Assembly (NCBI GenBank): GCA_030584185.1
Contig: CP129495.1
Location: 1,977,469 to 2,041,468, forward strand
Length of the DNA: 64,000 bases
From: Acidimicrobiia bacterium
GTDB taxonomy: Bacteria; Actinomycetota; Acidimicrobiia; Spongiisociales; UBA11373
Direction: 5' to 3'
Part shown: positions 47,091 through 56,683 of the stretch, one piece after another
Numbering within the stretch: position 1 is the stretch's first letter
How the letters are laid out: each line of letters starts with the position of its first letter
Program-made: the position numbers and the translations under genes
The notes under the pieces: model-generated
The model's input: only the letters and a program-made list of their open reading frames with translations
Databases searched by the model: none
Told to the model about the DNA's origin: nothing

Positions 47091-47250
47091 GGGTGGGGCC
47101 GAAGGGGGCAAGGGAGCGAGACACGCGCACGCAGGGTTGCCCCCCTCCCGGCTTCGCCGTACTCGCCCCTGCGGGGGTAGGAAATGCGGTGGCCGGTGGG
47201 TCGGGGGGCATGGAGGCGACTGAGGCTGCAACCGATCGCTCCGGCATCGA
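47091..47250. other. Intergenic stretch after dapE with repeat copy
   Basis: No gene seen. It holds GGGGGCAA (47104-47111) facing TTGCCCCC (47137-47144), a possible long-loop hairpin, and an inverted partial copy of the multi-hairpin repeat at 47131-47181. Confidence 0.6.
47131..47181 (-). repeat. Multi-hairpin repeat, partial inverted copy
   Basis: On the minus strand it reads CCCCGCAGGGGCGAGTACGGC then GAAGCCGGGAGGGGGGCA, matching the first half of the pair of repeats at 51574 and 51769 with a few substitutions and a 2-base insertion. Confidence 0.75.
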
Positions 47251-47251
47251 C

Positions 47252-47449
47252 CTACCTGGCGCCCTCCTCGAGCCGTCGGGCCTCGGCTTCGGTGTGCTCC
47301 TGCTTGCGGCGCGTCTCGGCTTCCTCGGACTCCGCCAGGCGCCGCTTCTCGGCCTCGAGGCTCTCCTCGCGCTGCAGCCGTTCGGCTTCCATGCCGGCTT
47401 GTCGACGGTCGGCGTCTTGTGACGCGTCGTCGGTGTGGGCGGTCGTCAT
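47252..47449 (-). CDS. Possible small Glu/Arg-rich coiled-coil protein
   Basis: 65 residues from ATG 47449: MTTAHTDDASQDADRRQAGM, then a continuous heptad-like stretch rich in Glu, Arg and Ala (EAERLQREESLEAEKRRLAE and on). No hydrophobic core for a globular fold and no ribosome site. Frame-wide coding bias is plausible, but low-complexity composition could produce it by chance. Function unknown. Confidence 0.4.
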   Translation of the reverse strand: MTTAHTDDASQDADRRQAGMEAERLQREESLEAEKRRLAESEEAETRRKQEHTEAEARRLEEGAR

Positions 47450-47659
47450 GTACCGAGGGTAGGTGTGGCGTCTGCCGTCGGTGGCGGGTTGCGCCCCGCA
47501 ATCGGATCGGTTGCAGGTGAGGGCATTGGAGAGAAGGTGTCGGCCGCGGTCGCGGGTTCGTTCCCGCCGGCCACCAACAGGTGGTGCGGGACACACTCGT
47601 TTCGGCTTGGTCCCGACTCCGACCTGAAGCGTCTCGCCCTGGCCGCCACCTGCGGTCGG
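47450..47659. other. Intergenic stretch upstream of gatC
   Basis: 210 bases with no supported gene. A small perfect stem TTGCG-CCC-CGCAA lies near 47499-47511. Together with 47091-47449 it makes an unusually long gap for this window. Confidence 0.5.
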
Positions 47660-47665
47660 TACCAT
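47660..47665 (+). promoter_or_regulatory. -10 element for gatCAB
   Basis: TACCAT, 7 nt before ATG 47673; core nearly identical to that at 36660. Confidence 0.45.
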
Positions 47666-47672
47666 CCCTGCC

Positions 47673-47960
47673 ATGCCCGTCGAGATCGACATCGCCAAGG
47701 TGGCCCGCCTCGCCCGGATCGGGTTGAGCCCCGACGACCTGGCCCATCACAGCGAGCAGCTGCAGGTGATCCTGGAGCACGCCGCCCGGGTGCAGGCGCT
47801 TCCCACCGAGGGCGTGGAGCCCACGGCGCATCCGCTCCCGATGGTGAACGCCCTCCGGAGCGACGAGGTCGAGCCGACCCTCGACCGGGACGAGGTGCTC
47901 TCCCAGGCGCCCGACCGGGAGGGGCCCTACTTCCGGGTCCCGCCGTTCCTGGAGGACTGA
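47673..47960 (+). CDS. gatC: Asp/Glu-tRNA amidotransferase subunit C
   Basis: 95 residues. IDIAKVARLARIGLSPDD and the C-terminal YFRVPPFLED are typical GatC. Stabilises GatA and GatB in the complex that converts Glu-tRNA(Gln) and Asp-tRNA(Asn) to the amidated forms. Abuts gatA with no gap. Confidence 0.94.
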   Translation: MPVEIDIAKVARLARIGLSPDDLAHHSEQLQVILEHAARVQALPTEGVEPTAHPLPMVNALRSDEVEPTLDRDEVLSQAPDREGPYFRVPPFLED

Positions 47961-49436
47961 GTGGACCCGGCCGACCTGACCATCGCCGAGGCCGGCACCC
48001 GGTTGCGAGCGGGTGACCTGACGTCCGCCGACCTTCTCCATGCCGTTCGCAGGCGCGCCTCGATGACCGAGGCGGTGCTGCACGCCTACCTGAACATCGA
48101 TCACGACGGGGCGGCCGCAGCGGCGGCAGCGGCCGACGAGGCGCTGCGACGGGGTGACGATCGGGGGCCCCTGCACGGCATCCCCGTCGCCCTCAAGGAC
48201 AACATGGTGACCCGGGGTCTGGAGACCACCTGCTCCTCCCGTATCCTCGCCGGGTATCGCCCTCCCTACGACGCCACGGTCGTAGAGAGGCTCCGGGCCG
48301 CCGGGGCGGTCGTGTTCGGCAAGACCAACCTCGATGAGTTCGCCATGGGGTCCTCGACCGAGAACTCGGCGTACGGGCCGACACGCAACCCTTGGGATCC
48401 GGACCGCGTTCCCGGTGGCTCCAGCGGCGGATCGGCTGCGGCTGTGGCCGTCGGCTCGGCGTTCGCCGCACTCGGGTCGGACACCGGCGGTTCGATCCGG
48501 CAGCCGGCGGCTCTCACCGGCACCGTGGGGATGAAACCCACCTACGGCCTGGTCAGCCGGTACGGACTGATCGCCTTCGCCTCGTCGCTCGACCAGATCG
48601 GTCCGATCACGCGCAGCGTCGACGACAGCGTCACGATGCTCGCCGCCATCGCCGGGCATGACCCGTCGGATGCCACCTCCTACCGGGGCGGATACCCGGA
48701 CTTCGCCTCGTCGATGGGTGATGGCGTCGCCGGCCTGCGCATCGGTGTCATCCGGGAGCTGTCCGGCGAGGGGATCGCCGCCGACGTGTCGGCCGCCTTC
48801 CGGGCGACGGTCGACGCCCTGGTGGCCGCCGGGGCCGAGGTGAGCGAGGTGTCGCTCCCCTCCACCGAGTACGCCCTCAGCGCCTACTACCTGATCGCCC
48901 CCGCAGAGTGCTCCGCCAACCTGGCGCGATTCGACGGGGTGAGGTACGGGCCCCGGCTTCCCGGATCCTCCGTGGAGGAGATGATGGCCGCCACCAGGGC
49001 GGACGGCTTCGGCCCCGAGGTCACCCGTCGCATCCTGCTCGGGACCTACGCACTCAGCGCCGGGTACTACGACGCCTTCTACGGGCAGGCCCAGAAGGTC
49101 CGCACGCTGGTGGTCGAGGACTTCCGCCGCGCCTACGCGGAGGTGGACGTCCTGGTCACCCCCACCAGTCCGACCACGGCGTTCGCCTTGGGGGAGCGGG
49201 CCGACGACCCGCTGGCCATGTACCTGAGCGACATCTGCACGATTCCGAGCAACCTGGCAGGTGATCCGGCGATCTCGCTGCCGTGCGGGCTCGACTCGGC
49301 GGGGCTGCCCATCGGGTTCCAGGTGTTGGCGCCCGCCCTGGGGGAGCCGGTCATGTTCCGCGTGGCCAAGGCGGTCGAGGAACTGGTCGGCTTCTCCGCT
49401 CGGCCAGCCCTGGCCTCCTCGGAGGGGGCGGCATGA
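47961..49436 (+). CDS. gatA: Asp/Glu-tRNA amidotransferase subunit A
   Basis: 491 residues from GTG 47961. Amidase triad: Lys in [26 protein letters not shown], nucleophile region [13 protein letters not shown], then [14 protein letters not shown] and [10 protein letters not shown]. Releases ammonia from glutamine (or asparagine) for GatB. Distinguished from the 12546 amidase by the GatA-specific MKPTYG block and gatCAB context. Confidence 0.96.
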   Translation: MDPADLTIAEAGTRLRAGDLTSADLLHAVRRRASMTEAVLHAYLNIDHDGAAAAAAAADEALRRGDDRGPLHGIPVALKDNMVTRGLETTCSSRILAGYRPPYDATVVERLRAAGAVVFGKTNLDEFAMGSSTENSAYGPTRNPWDPDRVPGGSSGGSAAAVAVGSAFAALGSDTGGSIRQPAALTGTVGMKPTYGLVSRYGLIAFASSLDQIGPITRSVDDSVTMLAAIAGHDPSDATSYRGGYPDFASSMGDGVAGLRIGVIRELSGEGIAADVSAAFRATVDALVAAGAEVSEVSLPSTEYALSAYYLIAPAECSANLARFDGVRYGPRLPGSSVEEMMAATRADGFGPEVTRRILLGTYALSAGYYDAFYGQAQKVRTLVVEDFRRAYAEVDVLVTPTSPTTAFALGERADDPLAMYLSDICTIPSNLAGDPAISLPCGLDSAGLPIGFQVLAPALGEPVMFRVAKAVEELVGFSARPALASSEGAA

Positions 49437-50875
49437 CCTGGGAGGCGGTCATCGGGATCGAGACCCACGTCGAGCTGCTCACCCGTTCCAAGATGTTCTG
49501 CGGATGCCCGGCCGACTTCGGCGCCGAGCCCAACACCAACGTGTGTCCGGTCTGCCTCGGGCTCCCCGGTGCCCTCCCTGTCCCCAACGCCGCTGCCATC
49601 GAGTGGACCGCCTCCCTCGGCCTGGCCCTCGAGTGCGAGATCTCGCCTCGTTCGGTGTTCCATCGCAAGAACTACTTCTACGCCGATCTGCCGAAGAACT
49701 ACCAGATCAGCCAGTTCGACCTGCCTCTTTGCATCGGGGGGAGGCTGGAGGTAGACGGGGGGTCCGGGCCGCGAGTGATCGGCATCACCCGGGTGCATCT
49801 CGAAGAGGACACCGGCAAGTCCACCCACACCGGTGCCGGCGGTCGCATCCATGACGCCGAGGGGGCGCTCATCGACTTCAACCGGGCAGGCATCCCACTG
49901 GTGGAGGTGGTCACAGAACCCGACCTGCGCACCCCCGAGGAGGCCCGGGCCTACGGCCAGGCCCTGCGGGCGATCGTGCTCGCTCTCGGCATCTCCGACG
50001 CCCGTCTCGAGGAGGGGTCGATGCGCTTCGATGCCAACGTGTCGCTGCGACGCCCCGGCGCCGACACGCTGGGGGTCAAGGTCGAGGTGAAGAACATGAA
50101 CTCGCTGCGCTCGCTGCAGAGGGCGCTGGCACATGAGATCGCCCGACAGACTGCTTTGCTCGATGCCGGCGAGGTGGTGGCTCAGGAGACCAGGCACTGG
50201 GACGAGGAGGCGGGCCGCACCTCGTCGGGCCGCTCCAAGGAGGAGTCGAGCGACTACCGGTACTTCCAGGAGCCCGATCTGGTGCCCATCGAGATCGATG
50301 CCTCCGAAGTCGCCCGACTGCGCCATGCCCTTCCCGAGCTCCCCGGTGACCAGCAGGGTCGCCTGGTCGAAGCGGGTGTAGACGAGATTGCGGCGAGGAC
50401 GATCGTCGCCGGTGGGCTCGTCGGGTTGCTCGATGCCGCCGTGACAGCCGGGGCGTCGGCGCGCGGTGCCGCCAACTGGCTGGCGGGAGAGGTCACCGCC
50501 CACCTCAACCGGACCGGTGAGGACCCCTCCACGCTGCCTTTGGACGGTTCCGGCCTCGCCGAGTTGGTGGCGATGGTGGAGGGCGGCGAGCTGTCCGCCA
50601 CCGCCGCCAAGGAAGTGCTGAGCGGGGTGCTCGCCGGAGAAGGTGGCCCCCGGTCGGTTGCCGCCGATCGCGACCTGCTCCAGGTGAGCGACGAGGTTTC
50701 GTTGGCCGCCATCGTCGCCGAAATCCTGGCCGACCATCCCGACGAGGCGGCACGCCTCGCTGCCGGGGAGGAGCGGCTCGTCGGATTCCTCGTCGGGCAG
50801 GCGATGCGGCGCAGCGGGGGCCGCGCCGACCCGAAGGTGGTCGACCGCCTCATCCGGGAGAAGACGGGCAGGTGA
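49433..50875 (+). CDS. gatB: Asp/Glu-tRNA amidotransferase subunit B
   Basis: 480 residues. [20 protein letters not shown], four zinc-type Cys (FCGC, VCPVC), [54 protein letters not shown] and a C-terminal YqeY-like tail that contacts tRNA. Overlaps gatA by 4 bases. Presence of the complex predicts that GlnRS and/or AsnRS are absent. Confidence 0.96.
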   Translation: MTWEAVIGIETHVELLTRSKMFCGCPADFGAEPNTNVCPVCLGLPGALPVPNAAAIEWTASLGLALECEISPRSVFHRKNYFYADLPKNYQISQFDLPLCIGGRLEVDGGSGPRVIGITRVHLEEDTGKSTHTGAGGRIHDAEGALIDFNRAGIPLVEVVTEPDLRTPEEARAYGQALRAIVLALGISDARLEEGSMRFDANVSLRRPGADTLGVKVEVKNMNSLRSLQRALAHEIARQTALLDAGEVVAQETRHWDEEAGRTSSGRSKEESSDYRYFQEPDLVPIEIDASEVARLRHALPELPGDQQGRLVEAGVDEIAARTIVAGGLVGLLDAAVTAGASARGAANWLAGEVTAHLNRTGEDPSTLPLDGSGLAELVAMVEGGELSATAAKEVLSGVLAGEGGPRSVAADRDLLQVSDEVSLAAIVAEILADHPDEAARLAAGEERLVGFLVGQAMRRSGGRADPKVVDRLIREKTGR

Positions 50876-51513
50876 CTCTCCCGGGCGGGGTGGTCTTCGA
50901 CTGCGACGGCGTCCTCGTCGACTCCGAGCCGCACTCGGTCGCAGCCTGGCTCGCCGTCTTGCGGCACCTCGGCCATCCCGCCGGCGCCGCCCAGGTGGAG
51001 CGCTGTACCGGCCTCGGGTTCATACCGACGCGTCGGGCGTTGACCGATCTGGGTCCCCTCCCGCCGCCGGAGGAGTTGTGGCCTGCGCTGCTCGCCGCCC
51101 TCGAGGAGTCGTTCCGGCATCGCCTGGTGGTGTTCGACGACGCCCTGGGCGTGCTCGCAGCCTGCGAGCGATCAGGGGTGCCGGTGGCGGTGGCATCGGC
51201 CAGCCCCCGTGAGCGTCTCGACCTGACACTTGCGGTGGCGGGGCTGAGCGGCCGGTTCCCGGTGTCGGTCGGCGGCGACGAGGTGCCCGAAGGCAAGCCG
51301 GCGCCTGACGTCTACCTGCGCGCTGCCACCCTTCTCGCTGTCGACCCGGAACGATGCGTCGCCGTCGAGGACTCCCCGACGGGGGCGGCTGCAGCGGTGG
51401 CTGCCGGGATGCGGGTCCTTGGCGTGGCGCGGCGGCCGGGCGAGGCGGCGGCGCTGCAACTGGTCGGGGCCGAGGTGGTGGATCGGCTGGACCCGGCGGC
51501 GCTGGGGCTGTAG
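50872..51513 (+). CDS. HAD-superfamily phosphatase (beta-phosphoglucomutase-like)
   Basis: 213 residues from GTG 50872, overlapping gatB by 4 bases. Motif I FDCDGVLVDSEP, motif II VASASPRERL, motif III with GKPAPDVYL, motif IV VEDSPTGAAAA. A cap domain lies between motifs I and II. Sub-family I as in beta-phosphoglucomutase and phosphoglycolate phosphatase; substrate unclear. Confidence 0.88.
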   Translation: MTLPGGVVFDCDGVLVDSEPHSVAAWLAVLRHLGHPAGAAQVERCTGLGFIPTRRALTDLGPLPPPEELWPALLAALEESFRHRLVVFDDALGVLAACERSGVPVAVASASPRERLDLTLAVAGLSGRFPVSVGGDEVPEGKPAPDVYLRAATLLAVDPERCVAVEDSPTGAAAAVAAGMRVLGVARRPGEAAALQLVGAEVVDRLDPAALGL

Positions 51514-51573
51514 GGCGAGGTTCCCTCGCACCCGTTGACGGAGCACCCCGTCGGGCGGAGGGGGGTGGTCCAC

Positions 51574-51688
51574 TCCTCCCCCTGCAGGGGAGTACGGCGA
51601 AGCCGGGTGGGGGGGGCAGACCCTTACAGACCATTGTCGCCTGTTGCCCCCTCCGGCCCTGCGGGCCACCTCCCCCGTCGGGGGAGGG
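51574..51688 (+). repeat. Multi-hairpin repeat, copy A (about 115 bp)
   Basis: Contains the palindrome CCCCTGCAGGGG, the stem CGGC-GAA-GCCG, GGCCC-TGC-GGGCC and CTCCCCC-GTC-GGGGGAG in a row. It differs from copy B by three substitutions and one G in a G-run. Frames through it show no coding bias. Confidence 0.85.
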
Positions 51689-51768
51689 AACGTCGGCGTC
51701 GGCCCTGTGGGCCTCCGCGCTCTTCCCCGAGCAGGGGTGATACCGCGAAGTGCGATCAGCCCGGTCAT

Positions 51769-51883
51769 TCCTCCCCCTGCAGGGGAGTACGGCGAAGCCG
51801 GGTGGGGGGGCAGACCCTGACAGACCTTTGTCGCCTGTTGCCCCCTCCGGCCCTTCGGGCCACCTCCCCCGTCGGGGGAGGGG
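51769..51883 (+). repeat. Multi-hairpin repeat, copy B (about 115 bp)
   Basis: Direct repeat of copy A, 195 bases downstream. The GGCCC-TTC-GGGCC stem differs from copy A only in the loop. It ends just upstream of the SDR gene. The 51514-51929 gap otherwise holds nothing I can name. Confidence 0.85.
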
Positions 51884-51916
51884 AGGCTCCTCGCCGATGC
51901 CGATCGACCGCCCGGA

Positions 51917-51922
51917 TACCAT
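51917..51922 (+). promoter_or_regulatory. -10 element for the SDR gene
   Basis: TACCAT, 7 nt before GTG 51930; supports that start over ATG 51897. Confidence 0.4.
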
Positions 51923-51929
51923 TCCGCCC

Positions 51930-52922
51930 GTGCACTACTTCGTCACCGGAGCCACAGGGTTCGTCGGCGGGTATGTGACCGCCCAGTTGCTCGAGGGCTC
52001 CCACCGGGTGACGGCCTTGGTCGCCGACCGGGAGCAGGCCCGCGAGATCGCTGCCTACGGGGTCGAGCCCCACGTCGGCTCGGTGGTGGACAAGGAGAGC
52101 CTGCGTCCTGCGATCCGACACGTGGAGGGCGTGTTCCACCTCGCCGGACATCGGATCGGGTTCGGCCGCCGTTCCACCGCCGAGGCGGTCAACCTCACCG
52201 GCACCCGCTCCGTGGTGGACCTGGTCCGCGAGCACCGGATACCCCGCCTCGTGGTCACATCCACTCTGGGGATCAACTCGGACACCAGGGGCAAGGTCGT
52301 CGACGAGTCGTACCGGTTCACCGGGAAGCATCTCACCGCCCATGACCGGATCAAGGCGAGGGTGTATCGCGAAGTGCTGCAGCCCGCCATGAGCGGGGGA
52401 GTTCCCCTGGTGGTGCTGCTGCCGGGGGCGGTGTACGGCCCCCGCGACACCAGCCTGATGGCCGACGTCCTGGCTCGCTACCTGGTGGGGCGCGCCTGGT
52501 TCGTCTCGGCCCGGTCCGCCTTCTGCTGGGCGCACGTGGAGGATGTCGCCCAGGCTCACCTGCTGGCGATGCAGTTCGGGCGGGTCGGTGAGTCCTACAT
52601 CGTCGGCGGCGAGCCACGCCGGGTACGCGAGGTCCTGGCCCTGGCCGGAAGCCTGGTGGGCCGCCGGACGCCCCCGATCCCGCTGCCGGCGCCCGTCGTA
52701 TGGCCTGCGGCCGGGGCGGTTCGCCTCGCCTCCGTCTTGATCCCCTGGCTCCGTCCCACCGCCGACCGGCTGCGGGTCGCCACCGGCGTGACCTACCTCG
52801 GAACGGACGCCAAGGCGCGCTCCGAGCTCGGGTTCGCGCCGAGGACCCTCGAAGACGGCCTTCCCGACGCCGTCGAGTGGCTGCTCCGTGACCGTTTCGA
52901 GGCCGAGCCGGCCTCCTGGTAG
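51930..52922 (+). CDS. NAD(P)-dependent epimerase/dehydratase-like (extended SDR)
   Basis: 330 residues from GTG 51930. Nucleotide-binding TGATGFVGGYV at the N-terminus, VFHLAGHR, LVVTSTLG, LLPGAVYGPRD and WAHVEDVAQAHLLA are extended-SDR landmarks. The catalytic Tyr of YxxxK appears to be His138 (AHDRIK), so activity is uncertain. An alternative start ATG 51897 has GGAGG 10 nt upstream and would add 11 residues. Followed by pepN 12 bases later. Confidence 0.8.
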   Translation: MHYFVTGATGFVGGYVTAQLLEGSHRVTALVADREQAREIAAYGVEPHVGSVVDKESLRPAIRHVEGVFHLAGHRIGFGRRSTAEAVNLTGTRSVVDLVREHRIPRLVVTSTLGINSDTRGKVVDESYRFTGKHLTAHDRIKARVYREVLQPAMSGGVPLVVLLPGAVYGPRDTSLMADVLARYLVGRAWFVSARSAFCWAHVEDVAQAHLLAMQFGRVGESYIVGGEPRRVREVLALAGSLVGRRTPPIPLPAPVVWPAAGAVRLASVLIPWLRPTADRLRVATGVTYLGTDAKARSELGFAPRTLEDGLPDAVEWLLRDRFEAEPASW

Positions 52923-52934
52923 AAAGCTCGAACC

Positions 52935-55451
52935 ATGACCACATCAAGAGACCGTCTCGGCCGCGACGAGGCCGCCCGGCGCGCCGAGCAGGTGTCCGGA
53001 GTCCAGTACACCCTGCACATCGATCTCGCCGCCGGCGAGAAGGAGTTCGGCGGCGAGGCCACGATTCAGTTCGACCACTCCGGCGGGGACACCTTCCTGG
53101 AGTGGATGGGCGGGCGCATCGAGTCGTTCGAGGTGAACGGGGCCGAGTCGGACCCGGAGTGGGACGGCCACCGGATCTCCCTTCCCGCCTCCATCCTCGG
53201 GTCGCACAACCGGATCCGTGTCTCCTACCGGCGCCCCTACGACCGGACCGGTGAGGGGCTGCACCACTTCATCGATCCCGAGGACGGACGGGAGTACCTC
53301 TACACCCAGTTGGAGCCGTACTCCGCCCATCGCATCTTCCCCTGCTTCGACCAACCCGACCTCAAGGCCACCTACGACCTGACGGTGACCGCCCCCTCCA
53401 CCTGGGAGGTGACCGGTCCCTCGTCGGAGGTGGAGCGTGAGGATGTCGGAGAAGGGCGTGAACGGCGGCGGTTCGCCACCACCAAACCCTTCAGCACCTA
53501 CCTGATGTCGATCGTCGCCGGAGAGTACGGGTCGATCTCCGCCGGCCAGGCACCGGTGCCGATGCGGCTCCTCACCCGTGCATCTCTCATGCCACACCTG
53601 GAGCGAGACGCCGCGTCGCTGTTCGACACCACCACGCGTGCGATGGAGTACTTCGCCGGTCTGTTCGGCGAGCCTTATCCCTTCGACAAGTACGACCAGG
53701 CGTTCGTCCCCGAGTTCAACTGGGGGGGCATGGAGAACGTGGGCAACGTCACCTACACCGACACCGTGGTGTTCCGTGAGCCGCCCACCGCCGATCGGGT
53801 GCGGCGTCGGGCGGAGTACTTCACCCACGAGCTCGCCCACATGTGGTTCGGGGACCTGGTGACCATGCGCTGGTGGGAGGACATCTGGCTCAACGAGTCG
53901 TTCGCCTCATACGCCGGCTACCTGGCACTCGAAGCGCTGGGCGACCACGAGGTGTGGCAGGACTTCAACTTCCGCATGAAGGCATGGGCGTACCGGGAGG
54001 ATCAGCGCCCCACGACCCATCGCATCGCCGATTCGGTGGCCTCGACCGACGAGGTGTTCCTCAACTTCGACGGCATCACCTACGGCAAGGGGGCTGCGGT
54101 CCTGAAGCAGCTGGTGCGCGCCAGCGGGATCGAAGGCTTTTCGGCGGGCCTGCACACCTACTTTCGCCGTCACCGCTTCGGCAACGCCAACCTCGCCGAC
54201 TTCCTGGCGGCACTGCAGGAGGGCAGCGGCCTCGATCTCGTGGGCTGGGCGGCGCGCTGGCTGAAGACTCCCTCACTCAACACGATCGGGACCACCCTCA
54301 CCTCGACCGGTGACACCATCACCCGCCTCGAACTGATGCAGTCGGCGCCCGACGACCATCCCCACCTGCGGCCGCACCACCTGGACATCGCCCTGGTGTC
54401 GGCATCGGGCGCCGTCACTGCGGTGCCGGGCGTGATCGAGGGGGTCACCGCAGTCGTGCCCGAGGCCGAAGGCCTTCCGGTCCCCGCCTTCGTGTACCCC
54501 AACCTGGGCGACCACGCCTTCGCCAAGGTCGTCCTCGACCCGGGCTCGCTCGAGTTCGTGACGCACGACATGGGCCGGCTCGACGACGCCCTGCTGCGCC
54601 AGCAGGTGTGGGCGTCCCTGTACGAGATGACCCGTGACGCCATCCTTCCCGCTCCCCGATACATGGGCCTCGTGGAGCGCCTCCTCCCGGATGAGCGGTC
54701 GCTCCCGATCGTGGAGATGGTTACGGCAACCCTGCCGACGGTGATCGGCCGCTTCCTCCCCGAGGATGGGATCGAGGAGGCGGCGAGCAGGTTCGTCGCC
54801 ACGGCGCGCGCCGCCGTGGAGTCGGTACCCGAGGGCGACGCCCGCGTGCTGTGGGCGAGGACGCTGGTCGCTGTCGCCGCCTCGGCGCCCGACCTGGTGG
54901 TTGCCGCCGCCCTGGTCGACGCTCCTCCTGAGGGGCTGCTGGTGGATCAGGACATGCGGTGGTCGGTGGCGGTCAAGGCGATCGCCTTCGGCGTCGAGGG
55001 CGCCGACGCCAGGCTCGCCGGAGAACGGGAACGCGACCCGTCAGACCGGGGCGATCGAGCCATGGCCTCAGCCGGATCCTCGCGCCCCGAAGCCGGGGCC
55101 AAGCAGGAGGCGTGGGACCGCATCCACGGCGACGGTCACGGGTCGCTCGCCATGCGCCGCGCCGCCGCCTCCGGGTTCTGGCGCCGCTCCCAGGCGGCGC
55201 TGGTCGAGCCATTCGTCTCGCCGTTCTTCGACGACCTTCCGGATCGGTTCGTCGAGTACGAGGCGGAGGAGGCGAAGGCCTACTTCGCCACCTTCTTCCC
55301 CCGGCACCGCGTCGACGAGGAGCTGAGAGGAAGGATCGCCGCCCTTCTTGCCGGGGCCGAGATCGGGCCCATGCTGCGCCGCATGCTCGTCGAGGAGGAC
55401 GACGACCTCGCCCGAGCACTGCGATGTCGCGCCGCCGCGGCGTCGGAATGA
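52935..55451 (+). CDS. pepN: Aminopeptidase N (M1 family)
   Basis: 838 residues. Substrate-binding GGMENVGNVTYTD (usual GAMEN, here GGMEN), zinc site HELAHMWFGDLV with the second ligand in WLNESFASYAGY 18 residues later, catalytic Tyr in NFDGITYGKGAAVL, and the ERAP1-like C-terminal helical domain. Trims N-terminal residues from peptides. The length is normal for actinobacterial PepN. It overlaps the next gene by 4 bases. Confidence 0.94.
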   Translation: MTTSRDRLGRDEAARRAEQVSGVQYTLHIDLAAGEKEFGGEATIQFDHSGGDTFLEWMGGRIESFEVNGAESDPEWDGHRISLPASILGSHNRIRVSYRRPYDRTGEGLHHFIDPEDGREYLYTQLEPYSAHRIFPCFDQPDLKATYDLTVTAPSTWEVTGPSSEVEREDVGEGRERRRFATTKPFSTYLMSIVAGEYGSISAGQAPVPMRLLTRASLMPHLERDAASLFDTTTRAMEYFAGLFGEPYPFDKYDQAFVPEFNWGGMENVGNVTYTDTVVFREPPTADRVRRRAEYFTHELAHMWFGDLVTMRWWEDIWLNESFASYAGYLALEALGDHEVWQDFNFRMKAWAYREDQRPTTHRIADSVASTDEVFLNFDGITYGKGAAVLKQLVRASGIEGFSAGLHTYFRRHRFGNANLADFLAALQEGSGLDLVGWAARWLKTPSLNTIGTTLTSTGDTITRLELMQSAPDDHPHLRPHHLDIALVSASGAVTAVPGVIEGVTAVVPEAEGLPVPAFVYPNLGDHAFAKVVLDPGSLEFVTHDMGRLDDALLRQQVWASLYEMTRDAILPAPRYMGLVERLLPDERSLPIVEMVTATLPTVIGRFLPEDGIEEAASRFVATARAAVESVPEGDARVLWARTLVAVAASAPDLVVAAALVDAPPEGLLVDQDMRWSVAVKAIAFGVEGADARLAGERERDPSDRGDRAMASAGSSRPEAGAKQEAWDRIHGDGHGSLAMRRAAASGFWRRSQAALVEPFVSPFFDDLPDRFVEYEAEEAKAYFATFFPRHRVDEELRGRIAALLAGAEIGPMLRRMLVEEDDDLARALRCRAAAASE

Positions 55452-56683
55452 GCGCAGGCGGCCCCGCCGGGGACTCCGCGGCGAGGCGATACGCCACCGA
55501 CGGCACGCCCTACATAGTCGCCGGGACGCTGGTCGCCTCCCTGGGAGTGGTGGCGTTCCAGGTGATCGGTGGCAGGTCGTTGGGTCCGGAGGGCTTCGAT
55601 CCGGTCACGGCCCTGCTCACTGTGCACTTCCTGGTGTTCACTGTGCTTCTGCTCCCCGTGGAGCAGTTCGAGGTGCGCCGGGTGACCCTGGGGCTCACCG
55701 GGGGAGGCGTGCTGGTGACGGCGGTCGTGGTCGCCGGCAGCATCGGCGTGGCCACATTCGTCTTGCTGACCCGCCACCGCTACTTCGAAGGCGATGCTTG
55801 GTACGTGGCCATCGCCCTGGTGTCGGTGGTGAGCCACACGGTGATGGCCGTGGGGCGGGGCCGTCTCGCCGGAGCGAGGCGTTTTCGCGCCTATGGCCTG
55901 GTGAGCGGGGCGGTGGCGATGGTTCGCCTGGCGCTCGCCCTGGTGGTGGTGGCGGTGGCGGCAAGCGGACCCGGCTTCGGATGGGCTCTTGCCCTCGCCG
56001 GGTTCGTCACCCTGGCCTGGCGGCCTTTCGGCAGGACCCCGAGGGGTGTCGAGCGGGTGGAGCGGGCCGGTCGGTTTCTCGGCGGCTTCGTACTGGCCGC
56101 CGCCGCTTCCCAGGTGCTGCTCCTCGCCGCGCCGCTGGCGGTCCGACTGCTCGACTCGGAACCCGGCCTGATGTCGGTGGTGTTCGTCACCTTCCAGGTG
56201 TTCCGGGCCCCCATCGTCGTCGTGCAGAACCTTCTGGCCCGGCTGCTGCCGCCGTTCACCACGCTCGCCGCAACCGGGCGCGGCCGCGAGCTGGGCGCCT
56301 GGGCGACCCGGTTCGGCTGGGGTGGTGTCGCCGCTGCAGTACCGGCGGCTGCTCTGTCTGCGCTGTTCGGACCGGCAGTGATCGGCCTGCTCTTCGGGGA
56401 GGGCTTCACCCCATCGGCTGGAGTGGCCGCGGCAGCCGCTGCCGGAATGGTGTTGGCATCGGCGGCGCTCCTCGCCGGACAGGTGCTGGTGGCGGCGGGT
56501 CGTACCGGGGCACTGGCCGCCTCCTGGCTTGCGGGGTTGGTTGTGGCGGCTGCGGCGCTGCCGGCCGTCCGCGGGGGTGCCGACCTGCGGGTCACGATGG
56601 CGTTCGCCCTCGGTGAGGCCGCAGCCCTGGCCGCCACGGTCGTCGCCGCCCGCCGTTCCGACGGCACCGGTGTCGCCGCCTAG
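55448..56683 (+). CDS. Multi-pass membrane protein, polysaccharide/lipid flippase-like
   Basis: 411 residues from ATG 55448 (ATGA overlap with pepN). About 10-12 hydrophobic segments; the sequence TPYIVAGTLVASLGVVAFQVIGG, then RSLGPEGFDPVTALLTVHF, resembles the start of Wzx/MATE-like oligosaccharide exporters, where RxLGPExFG is common. Very rich in Ala, Val and Gly. Substrate unknown; the following LCP gene is convergent and also envelope-related. Confidence 0.72.
   Translation: MSAGGPAGDSAARRYATDGTPYIVAGTLVASLGVVAFQVIGGRSLGPEGFDPVTALLTVHFLVFTVLLLPVEQFEVRRVTLGLTGGGVLVTAVVVAGSIGVATFVLLTRHRYFEGDAWYVAIALVSVVSHTVMAVGRGRLAGARRFRAYGLVSGAVAMVRLALALVVVAVAASGPGFGWALALAGFVTLAWRPFGRTPRGVERVERAGRFLGGFVLAAAASQVLLLAAPLAVRLLDSEPGLMSVVFVTFQVFRAPIVVVQNLLARLLPPFTTLAATGRGRELGAWATRFGWGGVAAAVPAAALSALFGPAVIGLLFGEGFTPSAGVAAAAAAGMVLASAALLAGQVLVAAGRTGALAASWLAGLVVAAAALPAVRGGADLRVTMAFALGEAAALAATVVAARRSDGTGVAA

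Noticed and set aside
47091-47672. tRNA or structured RNA in the longest gap
   Set aside because: I found no cloverleaf, no GTTCGA-type T-loop and no CCA end; only the repeat copy and a low-confidence small ORF.
51574-51883. Possible CRISPR or tandem-gene array
   Set aside because: Only two copies of about 115 bp with internal palindromes; no short regular repeat-spacer pattern and no cas gene.
51020-51922. 300-residue minus-strand ORF over the HAD gene and repeats
   Set aside because: Pro/Arg-rich translation with the same peptide repeated because it reads through the two hairpin repeats.
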